NCBI GenBank assembly: GCA_012965075.1
Contig: DTSY01000151.1
Span: 1 to 20,421, forward strand
Reading direction: 5' to 3'
Length of the DNA stretch: 20,421 nt
Source: Gammaproteobacteria bacterium
GTDB taxonomy: Bacteria > Pseudomonadota > Gammaproteobacteria > Magnimaribacterales > Magnimaribacteraceae
Part shown: piece by piece, positions 7,321-14,368 of the stretch
How the letters are laid out: each line of letters opens with the position of its first letter
Numbering within the stretch: position 1 is the first letter of the stretch
Position numbers and translations under genes: made by a program
The notes under the pieces: generated by a model
What the model was told of the DNA's origin: nothing
Seen by the model: only the letters and a program-made list of their open reading frames with translations
Databases searched by the model: none

Positions 7321-8307
7321 ATGGCATCAACTTTTAAAGCCTTAGAAGTTTCAGAAAAGTTTAGCTTATCAATTGTTGAAAAAGATCTAGCAGACCTACC
7401 TGAAGGAGATTTATTAATAAAGGTAGACTTCTCGTCTTTAAATTACAAAGACGCAATGTCTGCTTCTGGTATGCCAGGAGTAACACGAAATTATCCTCAC
7501 ACTCCAGGAATAGATGCAGCTGGTAAGGTAGCTGAATCCAGAGTACCAGATTTTAAAGAAGGAGATGAAGTCATAGTTACAGGATATGACCTAGGCATGA
7601 ATACATCTGGAGGTTTTGGTGAGTACATAAGAGTCCCATCCAATTGGGCAGTTCACTTACCTAAAGGCTTAACTGCAAAGCAATCTATGTCTCTTGGAAC
7701 TGCTGGGTTAACAGCTGGATTATCTATTCACGCTCTCGACAGCTTTAGAGAATATACAGGCCTAAAAGATACTAAATCTGTAGTTAGTGGGGCTACAGGT
7801 GGAGTTGGTTCCATTTCAGTCATGCTTTTATCAAAACTCGGATCCGAAGTTACAGCAGTGACAGGTAAAAATGACCAATCTGATTTTCTACACACTATAG
7901 GAGCTTCTAATATTTTAAGTAGAGAAGAACTTGCAAAAACTGCTAGAAAACCAATTGGAAAAAGTTTATGGGATGTAGGAGTCGACGTAGCCAGCGGCGA
8001 AATCTTAAGTCTTTTGCTAACATCATTAAGTCCGGGGGGTGCTGTTGCATGTAGTGGGCTAGTTGGAGGTCCCTCTTTTGAAAGCTCTATTTTTCCATTT
8101 ATCTTGAGAGGCAACGCGTTAATAGGTATAGACTCGGTTGAAATTCCTTTAAAAGATAAAGACCATATATGGGAACACTTCGCTCATGATTGGGTTTTAG
8201 AAGGACTTGATAAAATTACTAAAGAAGTTTCTCTAGATAATCTTGAAGTAGAAATCAAAAGAATATTGTCTGGAAATCAAGTCGGTAGGGTGTTAGTAAA
8301 AATTTAA
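7321..8307 (+). CDS. acuI: Acryloyl-CoA reductase, AcuI/YhdH family
   Basis: Zinc-free medium-chain dehydrogenase/reductase (quinone oxidoreductase family) of 328 residues, matching the usual 324-330. Conserved stretches include FSSLNYKDAMSASG (37-50), the PHTPGIDAAG motif (59-68), and the NADPH-binding SGATGGVGS (156-164) followed by VTAVTGK. The C-terminus GRVLVKI is typical. Family members reduce acryloyl-CoA to propionyl-CoA with NADPH, detoxifying acrylate from DMSP or from 3-hydroxypropionate. In marine bacteria AcuI often serves DMSP metabolism, but no DMSP lyase or prpE-type gene is visible here. A good ribosome binding site, AAGGAAG (7311-7317), overlaps the sohB stop codon, indicating co-transcription. 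The family assignment is firm; the physiological substrate is inferred. Confidence 0.85.
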   Translation: MASTFKALEVSEKFSLSIVEKDLADLPEGDLLIKVDFSSLNYKDAMSASGMPGVTRNYPHTPGIDAAGKVAESRVPDFKEGDEVIVTGYDLGMNTSGGFGEYIRVPSNWAVHLPKGLTAKQSMSLGTAGLTAGLSIHALDSFREYTGLKDTKSVVSGATGGVGSISVMLLSKLGSEVTAVTGKNDQSDFLHTIGASNILSREELAKTARKPIGKSLWDVGVDVASGEILSLLLTSLSPGGAVACSGLVGGPSFESSIFPFILRGNALIGIDSVEIPLKDKDHIWEHFAHDWVLEGLDKITKEVSLDNLEVEIKRILSGNQVGRVLVKI

Positions 8308-8319
8308 AAGAGAGAAAGG

Positions 8320-8445
8320 ATGTCAGATTTAGATACTGAGAAAAAGACAGAAGACCAAGAAGATAGTAAAGTCGATGCATTGGCTGCTCTTCTTATAATT
8401 GCATGTTTGACAGCTGCAATGTATTTTTGGGTATCAAGTCAATAA
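8320..8445 (+). CDS. Small single-pass membrane protein (41 aa), unknown
   Basis: This frame fits exactly between two operon genes: 12 bases after the acuI-like stop and 9 bases before the second NMO start. A purine-rich AGAGAAAGG precedes the ATG. The peptide begins with a highly acidic, hydrophilic head of 18 residues (MSDLDTEKKTEDQEDSKV) and ends with one hydrophobic helix of about 20 residues (DALAALLIIACLTAAMYFWV) plus a short tail, SSQ. The layout predicts a one-helix inner-membrane protein with a charged head. I recognise no family. The spacing, start context and operon position make it more credible than a random frame. It may be an accessory subunit or a modulator of a neighbouring membrane protein; nothing in the sequence says which. 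Confidence 0.65.
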   Translation: MSDLDTEKKTEDQEDSKVDALAALLIIACLTAAMYFWVSSQ

Positions 8446-8454
8446 GATAAAAAC

Positions 8455-9429
8455 ATGGATGTAGTTAGGTTTTTAAAAGATAAAACAAGAATTCCTGTAA
8501 TAGGAGCTCCTTTATTTACTGTTTCTTATCCAGAATTAGTACTTGCACAGTGCAAAGCTGGAATAGTGGGTTCTTTCCCGGCATTGAATGCAAGACCTGA
8601 AGAAAAACTTGGTGAATGGATCACCATGATGAAGAAAGAGTTGAATGACTATCAGAACAAAAATCCAGAAGAGATAGTAGCTCCATTTGCTGTTAATCAG
8701 ATATGTCATCACTCTAATAGTCGTTTAGAGCACGATATGGAAGTTTGTGTGGAGCACGAAATCCCAATAATTATTACAAGTTTAAGGGCTCCTCAATTCG
8801 TTGTTGATGCTGTGCACAGTTATGGTGGCGCTGTGATACATGACGTTATAAACATAAGACATGCAAAAAAAGCAATTAGTGAGGGAGCAGATGGCCTTAT
8901 TCTTGTCTGTGCTGGAGCTGGAGGCCATGCTGGCACCCTAAGTCCTTTTGCATTAGTTAGGGAAGTAAGAGAATTTTTTGATGGACTTATAGTTTTATCA
9001 GGAAGTATCTCTCATGGGGCTTCTGTTCTTTCAGCTCAAGCAATGGGAGCTGATCTGGCTTATATTGGTACTAGATTTATAGCTACGCAAGAAGCAAATG
9101 CCAGCGAAGGTTATAAAGAAATGATTGTTGAGAGTAATGCTAATGACATTATGTATTCTGCTACCTTTACAGGAGTTAATGGGAATTACCTTAAACCCAG
9201 TGTAGTCAAGGCAGGACTTGATCCAGAGAACTTACCTTATGCTGACAAACATGACATGAACTTCAGTTCTGGTCCAGGAGACAATCAAAAAAAGGCTTGG
9301 AAAGATATTTGGGGATCAGGACAAGGTATTGGTAATTTACATGAAGTACCAACAGTTAGAGAAGCAGTTGATACTTTAGTTGAAGAATACGAAGAAGCTA
9401 AAAACTTCTTAACAAAAGGGGCTGTTTAA
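8455..9429 (+). CDS. Nitronate monooxygenase family protein (second type)
   Basis: FMN-dependent TIM-barrel protein of 324 residues, shorter than and only distantly similar to the NMO at 117-1235. Visible motifs are PVIGAPLFTVSYPELV (14-29) at the first FMN loop, AGAGGHAG (153-160) with the conserved His158, the phosphate loop LSGSISHGASV (181-191), and GADLAYIGTRFIATQEA (198-214). The C-terminal region contains WGSGQGIG, usual in this family. Related proteins oxidise alkyl nitronates or act as enoyl reductase-like flavoenzymes; the substrate cannot be read from the sequence. It ends the plus-strand operon that begins with the SDR, and its stop codon overlaps the convergent crotonase gene by four bases. 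The ATG has only a weak ribosome binding site. Confidence 0.82.
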   Translation: MDVVRFLKDKTRIPVIGAPLFTVSYPELVLAQCKAGIVGSFPALNARPEEKLGEWITMMKKELNDYQNKNPEEIVAPFAVNQICHHSNSRLEHDMEVCVEHEIPIIITSLRAPQFVVDAVHSYGGAVIHDVINIRHAKKAISEGADGLILVCAGAGGHAGTLSPFALVREVREFFDGLIVLSGSISHGASVLSAQAMGADLAYIGTRFIATQEANASEGYKEMIVESNANDIMYSATFTGVNGNYLKPSVVKAGLDPENLPYADKHDMNFSSGPGDNQKKAWKDIWGSGQGIGNLHEVPTVREAVDTLVEEYEEAKNFLTKGAV

Positions 9430-10199
9430 TCCCCTTTGTAGTCTGGGTCTCTCTTTTCAAAAAAGGACTTGATGGCTTCTTTCCTATCTTTAGTTTCATG
9501 AGTTAAGAGCGTTTGATCATAATCCATATGCATAATTGCATCGTCCCCTGAGTAGGTTAATTCATTAACGCTTCTTTTTATCATTTGAGCGGCAATAGGT
9601 GGCTTTGAAGCATATAAGTTTGCCATTTTATTAGCGGCTTCCATTAATTTATTTTTTGGATGAACTTCGTCATAAAAACCCCAGGATAAAAGGGTACTGG
9701 CATTCTCATTTTCACCACTTATGACTATTTTTTTTGCCTTAGCAGGACCAATTAACCTAACTGCTAATGGAAGGCCTAGCCAGTTAAGGTTTATGCCTAG
9801 GTTTATTTCTGGATAACCAAGAATTGCAGTTTCAGAAGCAATCCTAAAGTCACATGCGGATGCAATACATGCTGCTCCACCTAGACAATAGCCATTTATT
9901 GCTGCAATAGTTATTTGATCTACTTCTAAAAAAGACCAAATTGCAGGTTTACCGAAGTTATTTCTCCAAGCCTCCAGTCTGGTAATAGACTTTCGTTTTT
10001 CTTTTAAATCAGCTCCTGAGGAAAAATTATCTCCAGTGCCGGTGTAGATAACTACTCTAGATTCCAGGTCATATCTTAAAGAAGCATTAAACTCAGTAAG
10101 CTCCCGAAGAATTTCTGTATTAAGAGCATTTAATGAATTAGGTCTATTTAAATAAACCCAACATATATGTCCTTCTTTTTTTACTTTTAAATGTTTCAT
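9426..10199 (-). CDS. Enoyl-CoA hydratase/isomerase (crotonase) family protein
   Basis: Crotonase-fold protein of 257 residues, the family's normal length. It shows the N-terminal LNRPNSLNALN (17-27), the oxyanion and CoA-binding SSGADLKEK (60-68), NGYCLGGAACIASACDFRIAS (102-122), and GYPEINLGIN (128-137). In classical hydratases the two catalytic glutamates sit in GGGCELA and PEI. Here the second is kept (Glu131) but the first position is Cys111 (GGAACIA), so simple syn-hydration of enoyl-CoA is doubtful. An isomerase, hydrolase, decarboxylase or lyase activity is possible. Its ATG overlaps the trxB stop as ATGA, so the two genes are translationally coupled. The product is probably cytosolic. 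Family certain; reaction uncertain. Confidence 0.85.
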   Translation of the reverse strand: MKHLKVKKEGHICWVYLNRPNSLNALNTEILRELTEFNASLRYDLESRVVIYTGTGDNFSSGADLKEKRKSITRLEAWRNNFGKPAIWSFLEVDQITIAAINGYCLGGAACIASACDFRIASETAILGYPEINLGINLNWLGLPLAVRLIGPAKAKKIVISGENENASTLLSWGFYDEVHPKNKLMEAANKMANLYASKPPIAAQMIKRSVNELTYSGDDAIMHMDYDQTLLTHETKDRKEAIKSFFEKRDPDYKGD

Positions 10200-11149
10200 T
10201 GATTTTCAGATAGGTATTTCTCAGCATCAAGAGCTGCCATGCATCCTAAACCAGCAGAAGTTATAGCCTGCCTATAAATATGATCAGAAACATCTCCAGC
10301 AGCAAAAACGCCTTCTACACTTGTTGAAGTTGCATTACCTTCAAGTCCAGAATTAATCTGTATGTAACCATCCTTCATACCTAATTGATCTTTAAAAATA
10401 TCAGTATTGGGGTTATGACCAATTGCAATAAATACGCCCTCAAGACCTAATTGACTTGTTTCATCCTTTTTAACGTCTTTTAAGTTTAGACCTGTAACTT
10501 TATTACCATCTCCTAAAACTTCTTCTACAATATGATCCCATAGAATTTCCATCTTCCCTTCTTCAACTTTCTTAAAAATCCTCTCTTGAAGGATTTTTTC
10601 AGCTCTTAATTCATCTCTCCTATGAATAAGAATTACTGAAGAACAAAGATTGGATAAGTAAAGAGATTCCTCAGCTGCTGTGTTACCACCACCAACAACA
10701 GCTACTTTCTTGTCTTTATAAAAAAACCCATCACAAGTGGCGCAAGCGCTCACACCTTTGCCTAAATAAGCTTCTTCAGAAGGCAGTCCCAGATATCTAG
10801 CGGAAGCTCCTGTTGCTATAATCAGTGAATCACATTCATAAGTTTTGATATTCCCTTGTAACGTGAAGGGGCGATTTAGGAGCTCTGCTTTTTCAATGTG
10901 ATCAACAATAACTTCTACGTTTAATGATTCAACATGTTTTAACATTCTTTCCATCAATTCAGGTCCTTGAAGTCCGTCGCTATCTCCAGGCCAGTTTTCC
11001 ACGTCAGTGGTAGTAGTCAATTGACCACCTTGTTCCATCCCAGTAATAACACAAGGATTAAGTCCTGCTCTAGCAGCATAAACAGCAGAGGTATAACCAG
11101 TAGGTCCTGATCCTAGTATTATTAATTTTCTATTTAACTTATCTTCCAT
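10196..11149 (-). CDS. trxB: Thioredoxin reductase
   Basis: NADPH:thioredoxin reductase of 317 residues, close to the E. coli enzyme's length. It has the FAD-binding GSGPTGYTSAVYAARAG (13-29), the redox-active disulfide CATC (136-139), the NADPH-binding GGGNTAAE (153-160) with HRRDE (176-180) recognising the 2'-phosphate, and the C-terminal FAD motif AAGDVSD...QAITSAGLGCMAALDAEKYL. It reduces thioredoxin in the cytoplasm. The ATG at 11149 has no Shine-Dalgarno sequence, and a perfect TATAAT lies 7 bases upstream. It is transcribed divergently from ftsK, the neighbourhood also seen in E. coli, and is followed with ATGA overlap by the crotonase gene. Confidence 0.95.
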   Translation of the reverse strand: MEDKLNRKLIILGSGPTGYTSAVYAARAGLNPCVITGMEQGGQLTTTTDVENWPGDSDGLQGPELMERMLKHVESLNVEVIVDHIEKAELLNRPFTLQGNIKTYECDSLIIATGASARYLGLPSEEAYLGKGVSACATCDGFFYKDKKVAVVGGGNTAAEESLYLSNLCSSVILIHRRDELRAEKILQERIFKKVEEGKMEILWDHIVEEVLGDGNKVTGLNLKDVKKDETSQLGLEGVFIAIGHNPNTDIFKDQLGMKDGYIQINSGLEGNATSTSVEGVFAAGDVSDHIYRQAITSAGLGCMAALDAEKYLSENQ

Positions 11150-11156
11150 GGTCTAA

Positions 11157-11162
11157 ATTATA
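11157..11162 (-). promoter_or_regulatory. Candidate -10 box of trxB (leaderless message)
   Basis: Perfect TATAAT on the minus strand with seven bases (TTAGACC) between it and the trxB ATG. The expected start of transcription falls within one base of the start codon. The -35 region is weak: no good TTGACA match lies at 16-18 bases. No ribosome binding site precedes trxB, consistent with leaderless translation. Confidence 0.4.
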
Positions 11163-11187
11163 ACTTCGAAATGATAATAAGTTATTG

Positions 11188-11215
11188 TTGAAAGTTAGAA
11201 CAAGCTTTAAATAAT
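11188..11215 (+). promoter_or_regulatory. Candidate sigma-70-like promoter of ftsK operon
   Basis: TTGAAA (11188-11193, 5/6), a 16-base spacer and AATAAT (11210-11215, 5/6) point toward ftsK. Transcription would start near 11222, about 24 bases before the GTG start codon. The site lies in the 96-base divergent gap shared with trxB. Confidence 0.4.
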
Positions 11216-11245
11216 CTATACAATACGCAAAACATATTTCTGCAA

Positions 11246-13624
11246 GTGGCAAAAAAGGCTCAAGCAACAAAGAAATCAGCTGAACAGGCTGTCTCTATTT
11301 CTCGCTTAAAACTAAACCAACTTTTCTTTGAATCTCTATTGATTATTCAAGGTTTTCTTGGGATATTCGTCATAATTTCTCTTTTTACTTATTCTTCTCA
11401 AGATCCTGGCTGGAACTCTCAGACTTTTTCCAATCCTCTAGTAGGGGAGGAGTTTGGGGTTTCTAATGCTGTCGGCTCTTGGGGAGCTTATTTAAGCGAT
11501 TTCCTATTCACCATTGTTGGGTATATGGCGTATCTTGTACCTTATTGGCTTCTGTGGCCTCTTGTAAGACATTTTATATTTTTTAGAAGACCAATACAGT
11601 TTTCACAAATTTATTCAGGACTTATAGGGATTAGAATTCTAGGGTGGTCTTTATTTTTAATCTCAACTTCAACCTTATTATCAATATTTATAGAGCCCGG
11701 TCGCTCTTTCTTACCAGAAGATACAGGAGGTTTAGTTGGTTCAGCTGTTTCCTCTTATACTTTAGAGCCATTAAGTTTTATAGGAAGCAGTCTTCTTTTC
11801 ACTTGCTTAGGCTTGTTAGGACTTACCTTATCTTTAGAAATATCTTGGACTACCTTAATTATTAAGGCACAAGAATATTTAATAGATTTTGGGGGTGAGT
11901 TTGGAGAAAAATCTGCAGACTTTCTAGCAAAAATTAGAGAAAAACAAAGACTGAGGCAAGACAAGATTGATAGACAACAAAGGGTTTTAGAAGAAGTTAA
12001 GAAAAAAGAAAAGATAAAAGCGCCTGAAGTCATTGAAGCAAAGGAAAAGATTGAAACGAGTAATAGAGTTCAACAAGAAAAACAAGAAGAACTTTTTGAA
12101 TACAAAGAGGCTGTGAATCCTCCCAAGCTCTCTTTGTTGGATAAAAAAACAGAAGAACTTTCTAATGAGACGTCTGAACATTCTCTCAGGCAATTGGGTA
12201 ACTTAGTTATAAGTAAACTTTCAGAATATGGCATTAACGACGTAACAGTTGAATCGATTCAGCCCGGTCCTGTGGTTATCAGGCTAGAGTTAAAGCTTCC
12301 CACCGGGTTAAAAGTAAATCAAATTTCTAACATTCATAAAGATCTGGCCCGCTCTCTCGCCAAAACAAGTGTAAGAATAGTTGAAGTTATAGAAGGTCGA
12401 GATACGATTGGAGTAGAAGTACCTAGAGAAGATAGGCAACCAGTTCTTCTAAGTGAAGTCCTTTCTAGTACTGAATACGATGACTCAAAAAGTCCTCTTA
12501 CAGTGGCATTAGGAAAAGATATTAGTGGTTCGGCAGTAGTTGCTGAACTGTCATCCATGCCTCACTTACTTGTTGCTGGAACTACTGGTTCAGGTAAATC
12601 TGTTGCAATTAATTCAATGCTTGTAAGTATTCTATTCAAAGCAAGTCCGGAACAGGTTAGATTGATTTTAATAGACCCAAAAATGTTAGAGCTCTCAGTG
12701 TACGAAGATATTCCGCATTTATTGTGCCCAGTGATTACTGATATGAAAGAAGCCTCAAGTGGTTTACGTTGGTGCGTGAATGAGATGGAAAGGCGATATA
12801 AGTTAATGGCTCAACTGGGAGTAAGGAATCTCAATGGATACAATAAGAAAGTATCTGAAGCTATAAAATCAGGTACACCCATAAAAGATCCCCTTTGGAA
12901 GAAGGAAGAGGATGAGGAATTGGAAACGGAGGCACCTAACTTAGAAAATCTTCCCAATATTATTTTAGCTGTAGATGAATTAGCAGATCTAATGATGCAA
13001 GGGGGTAAGACCGCAGAACAATTAATTGCAAGAATTGCTCAAAAAGCAAGAGCAGCTGGAATCAATATGATTTTAGCTACTCAGAGGCCTTCAGTTGATG
13101 TTATAACGGGTCTTATAAAAGCCAATATTTCTGCAAGAATAGCTTTTCAGGTGGCTTCAAAAATGGATTCTAGGGTAATTCTCGATCAAGGAGGAGCAGA
13201 ACAGTTACTTGGAAAGGGAGACATGCTGTATTTAGCTGCTGGTACCTCAATTCCAGAGCGAATTCACGGAGCTTTTGTAGGAGATGATGAAGTCAAAAGA
13301 GTAGCTGAAGACTGGAGACAAAGAGGTAAGGCAATTTACATAGATGAAGTGACACAAGAAGAAGGTGCGGTTATAGGAATGCCGGGTATTCCTTCTGGTG
13401 GTGATCCTAATGAAGATGGCGAGGCAGATGAACTCTATGACGAAGCTGTTTTATTTGTTACTCAATCAAGGCGAGCATCCATATCAGCAGTGCAAAGAAG
13501 ACTTAGAGTAGGTTATAACAGGGCTGCAAGATTAATTGAAACAATGGAAGCAGCTGGAGTAGTAAGCCCTATGGCAACTAATGGGAATAGGGAAGTCCTA
13601 GTGGTTCCTCCACCTGAAGATTAA
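11246..13624 (+). CDS. ftsK: DNA translocase FtsK
   Basis: Septal DNA pump of 792 residues, a length typical of FtsK proteins with a short linker. The N-terminal part holds about four membrane segments (residues 27-200), which anchor it at the division site. A charged, coiled-coil-prone Lys/Glu-rich linker (about 225-300) follows. The motor domain carries Walker A GTTGSGKS (445-452) and Walker B ILAVDELADL (around 573-582), with ATQRPSVDVITG after it. The C-terminal gamma winged-helix domain (about 728-790, RRASISAVQRRLRVGYNRAA) reads KOPS sequences and activates XerCD at dif. The start is GTG at 11246 with no evident ribosome binding site. It heads an apparent ftsK-lolA-serS operon. Compared with E. 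coli FtsK (over 1300 residues), the linker is much shorter. Confidence 0.95.
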   Translation: MAKKAQATKKSAEQAVSISRLKLNQLFFESLLIIQGFLGIFVIISLFTYSSQDPGWNSQTFSNPLVGEEFGVSNAVGSWGAYLSDFLFTIVGYMAYLVPYWLLWPLVRHFIFFRRPIQFSQIYSGLIGIRILGWSLFLISTSTLLSIFIEPGRSFLPEDTGGLVGSAVSSYTLEPLSFIGSSLLFTCLGLLGLTLSLEISWTTLIIKAQEYLIDFGGEFGEKSADFLAKIREKQRLRQDKIDRQQRVLEEVKKKEKIKAPEVIEAKEKIETSNRVQQEKQEELFEYKEAVNPPKLSLLDKKTEELSNETSEHSLRQLGNLVISKLSEYGINDVTVESIQPGPVVIRLELKLPTGLKVNQISNIHKDLARSLAKTSVRIVEVIEGRDTIGVEVPREDRQPVLLSEVLSSTEYDDSKSPLTVALGKDISGSAVVAELSSMPHLLVAGTTGSGKSVAINSMLVSILFKASPEQVRLILIDPKMLELSVYEDIPHLLCPVITDMKEASSGLRWCVNEMERRYKLMAQLGVRNLNGYNKKVSEAIKSGTPIKDPLWKKEEDEELETEAPNLENLPNIILAVDELADLMMQGGKTAEQLIARIAQKARAAGINMILATQRPSVDVITGLIKANISARIAFQVASKMDSRVILDQGGAEQLLGKGDMLYLAAGTSIPERIHGAFVGDDEVKRVAEDWRQRGKAIYIDEVTQEEGAVIGMPGIPSGGDPNEDGEADELYDEAVLFVTQSRRASISAVQRRLRVGYNRAARLIETMEAAGVVSPMATNGNREVLVVPPPED

Positions 13625-13648
13625 CTGTTACTATTACTTTTTTTAGTT

Positions 13649-14356
13649 ATGAGATATTTCGTTTCCTTCTTCCTTATCTCTTTTATTCTTTTCTTAATTC
13701 AAAGTTTGAACGCCTCACCCGATAGTGTTGAAACAGTTCAAGATACTAGGGATGCTATAGATCCTAGTTTAGAAAACCAAGTAAGATTTATTGAAGGTCC
13801 AAATTACCTATTTGATTCAATAAAAACTCATAAATTCTTTTCAGCGAATTTTGAGCAAACAACCATTCAAGACAAAAAAAGCAGGCTGATTAAAGGCAAG
13901 ATCATTGCTCACAGGTCAGGAAAATTTAAGATTTCTTATTATGAGCCACTTAACGAAATATTGTTTTCAGATGGTGAAGATTTTTATAGGTATGAACCAG
14001 AGCTAGAACAGGTAAATATTCAACCCTTAGATGAACTGTTAAGTGAAACACCCATAGGACTTTTTACTCTCAATCTTGAAGAAATAAAGGAGCTTTTTGT
14101 TGTTAATGATTGTGAAAAGAATTTGAACAGCTATACCTGCCGGTTAACTAGTAAAAAAGAAGAGAGTTTCATTAAGTGGATTAACATCAGTATTAAAAAT
14201 AGTGTTTTTTATTCATTAAGATATTTAGATTCATTTGGTCAAATTGTCTCATTAAAGTTCAAAGAAGCTTCTTTAAGTGAAATTCCTACTGAAGAATTTA
14301 AGTTAATTATTCCTGAAGGAACTGATATTGTTAGCTTTAGAGACAATGCTCAATAA
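13649..14356 (+). CDS. lolA: Outer-membrane lipoprotein carrier LolA
   Basis: Periplasmic lipoprotein chaperone of 235 residues. An N-terminal signal peptide (MRYFVSFFLISFILFLIQSLNA, cleavage near residue 22) precedes the LolA fold from about residue 50. Family features are FSANFEQTTIQD (first strand), LIKGKIIAHRSGKFKISYYEP, FSDGEDFYRYEPELEQVNIQPL, and a final region that closes the half-barrel. LolA takes lipoproteins released by LolCDE and passes them to LolB at the outer membrane. The identification rests on this pattern together with the position between ftsK and serS, where E. coli also has lolA. About 25 extra residues precede the domain. The start codon has no clear ribosome binding site; it lies 24 bases after the ftsK stop. 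Confidence 0.88.
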   Translation: MRYFVSFFLISFILFLIQSLNASPDSVETVQDTRDAIDPSLENQVRFIEGPNYLFDSIKTHKFFSANFEQTTIQDKKSRLIKGKIIAHRSGKFKISYYEPLNEILFSDGEDFYRYEPELEQVNIQPLDELLSETPIGLFTLNLEEIKELFVVNDCEKNLNSYTCRLTSKKEESFIKWINISIKNSVFYSLRYLDSFGQIVSLKFKEASLSEIPTEEFKLIIPEGTDIVSFRDNAQ

Positions 14357-14368
14357 GCACTCGAATAT

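Noticed and set aside
11644..12193. Several 68-92 codon frames on both strands inside ftsK.
   Set aside because: They overlap the membrane and linker region of FtsK and have the hydrophobic or Phe/Ser-rich composition expected of complementary frames.
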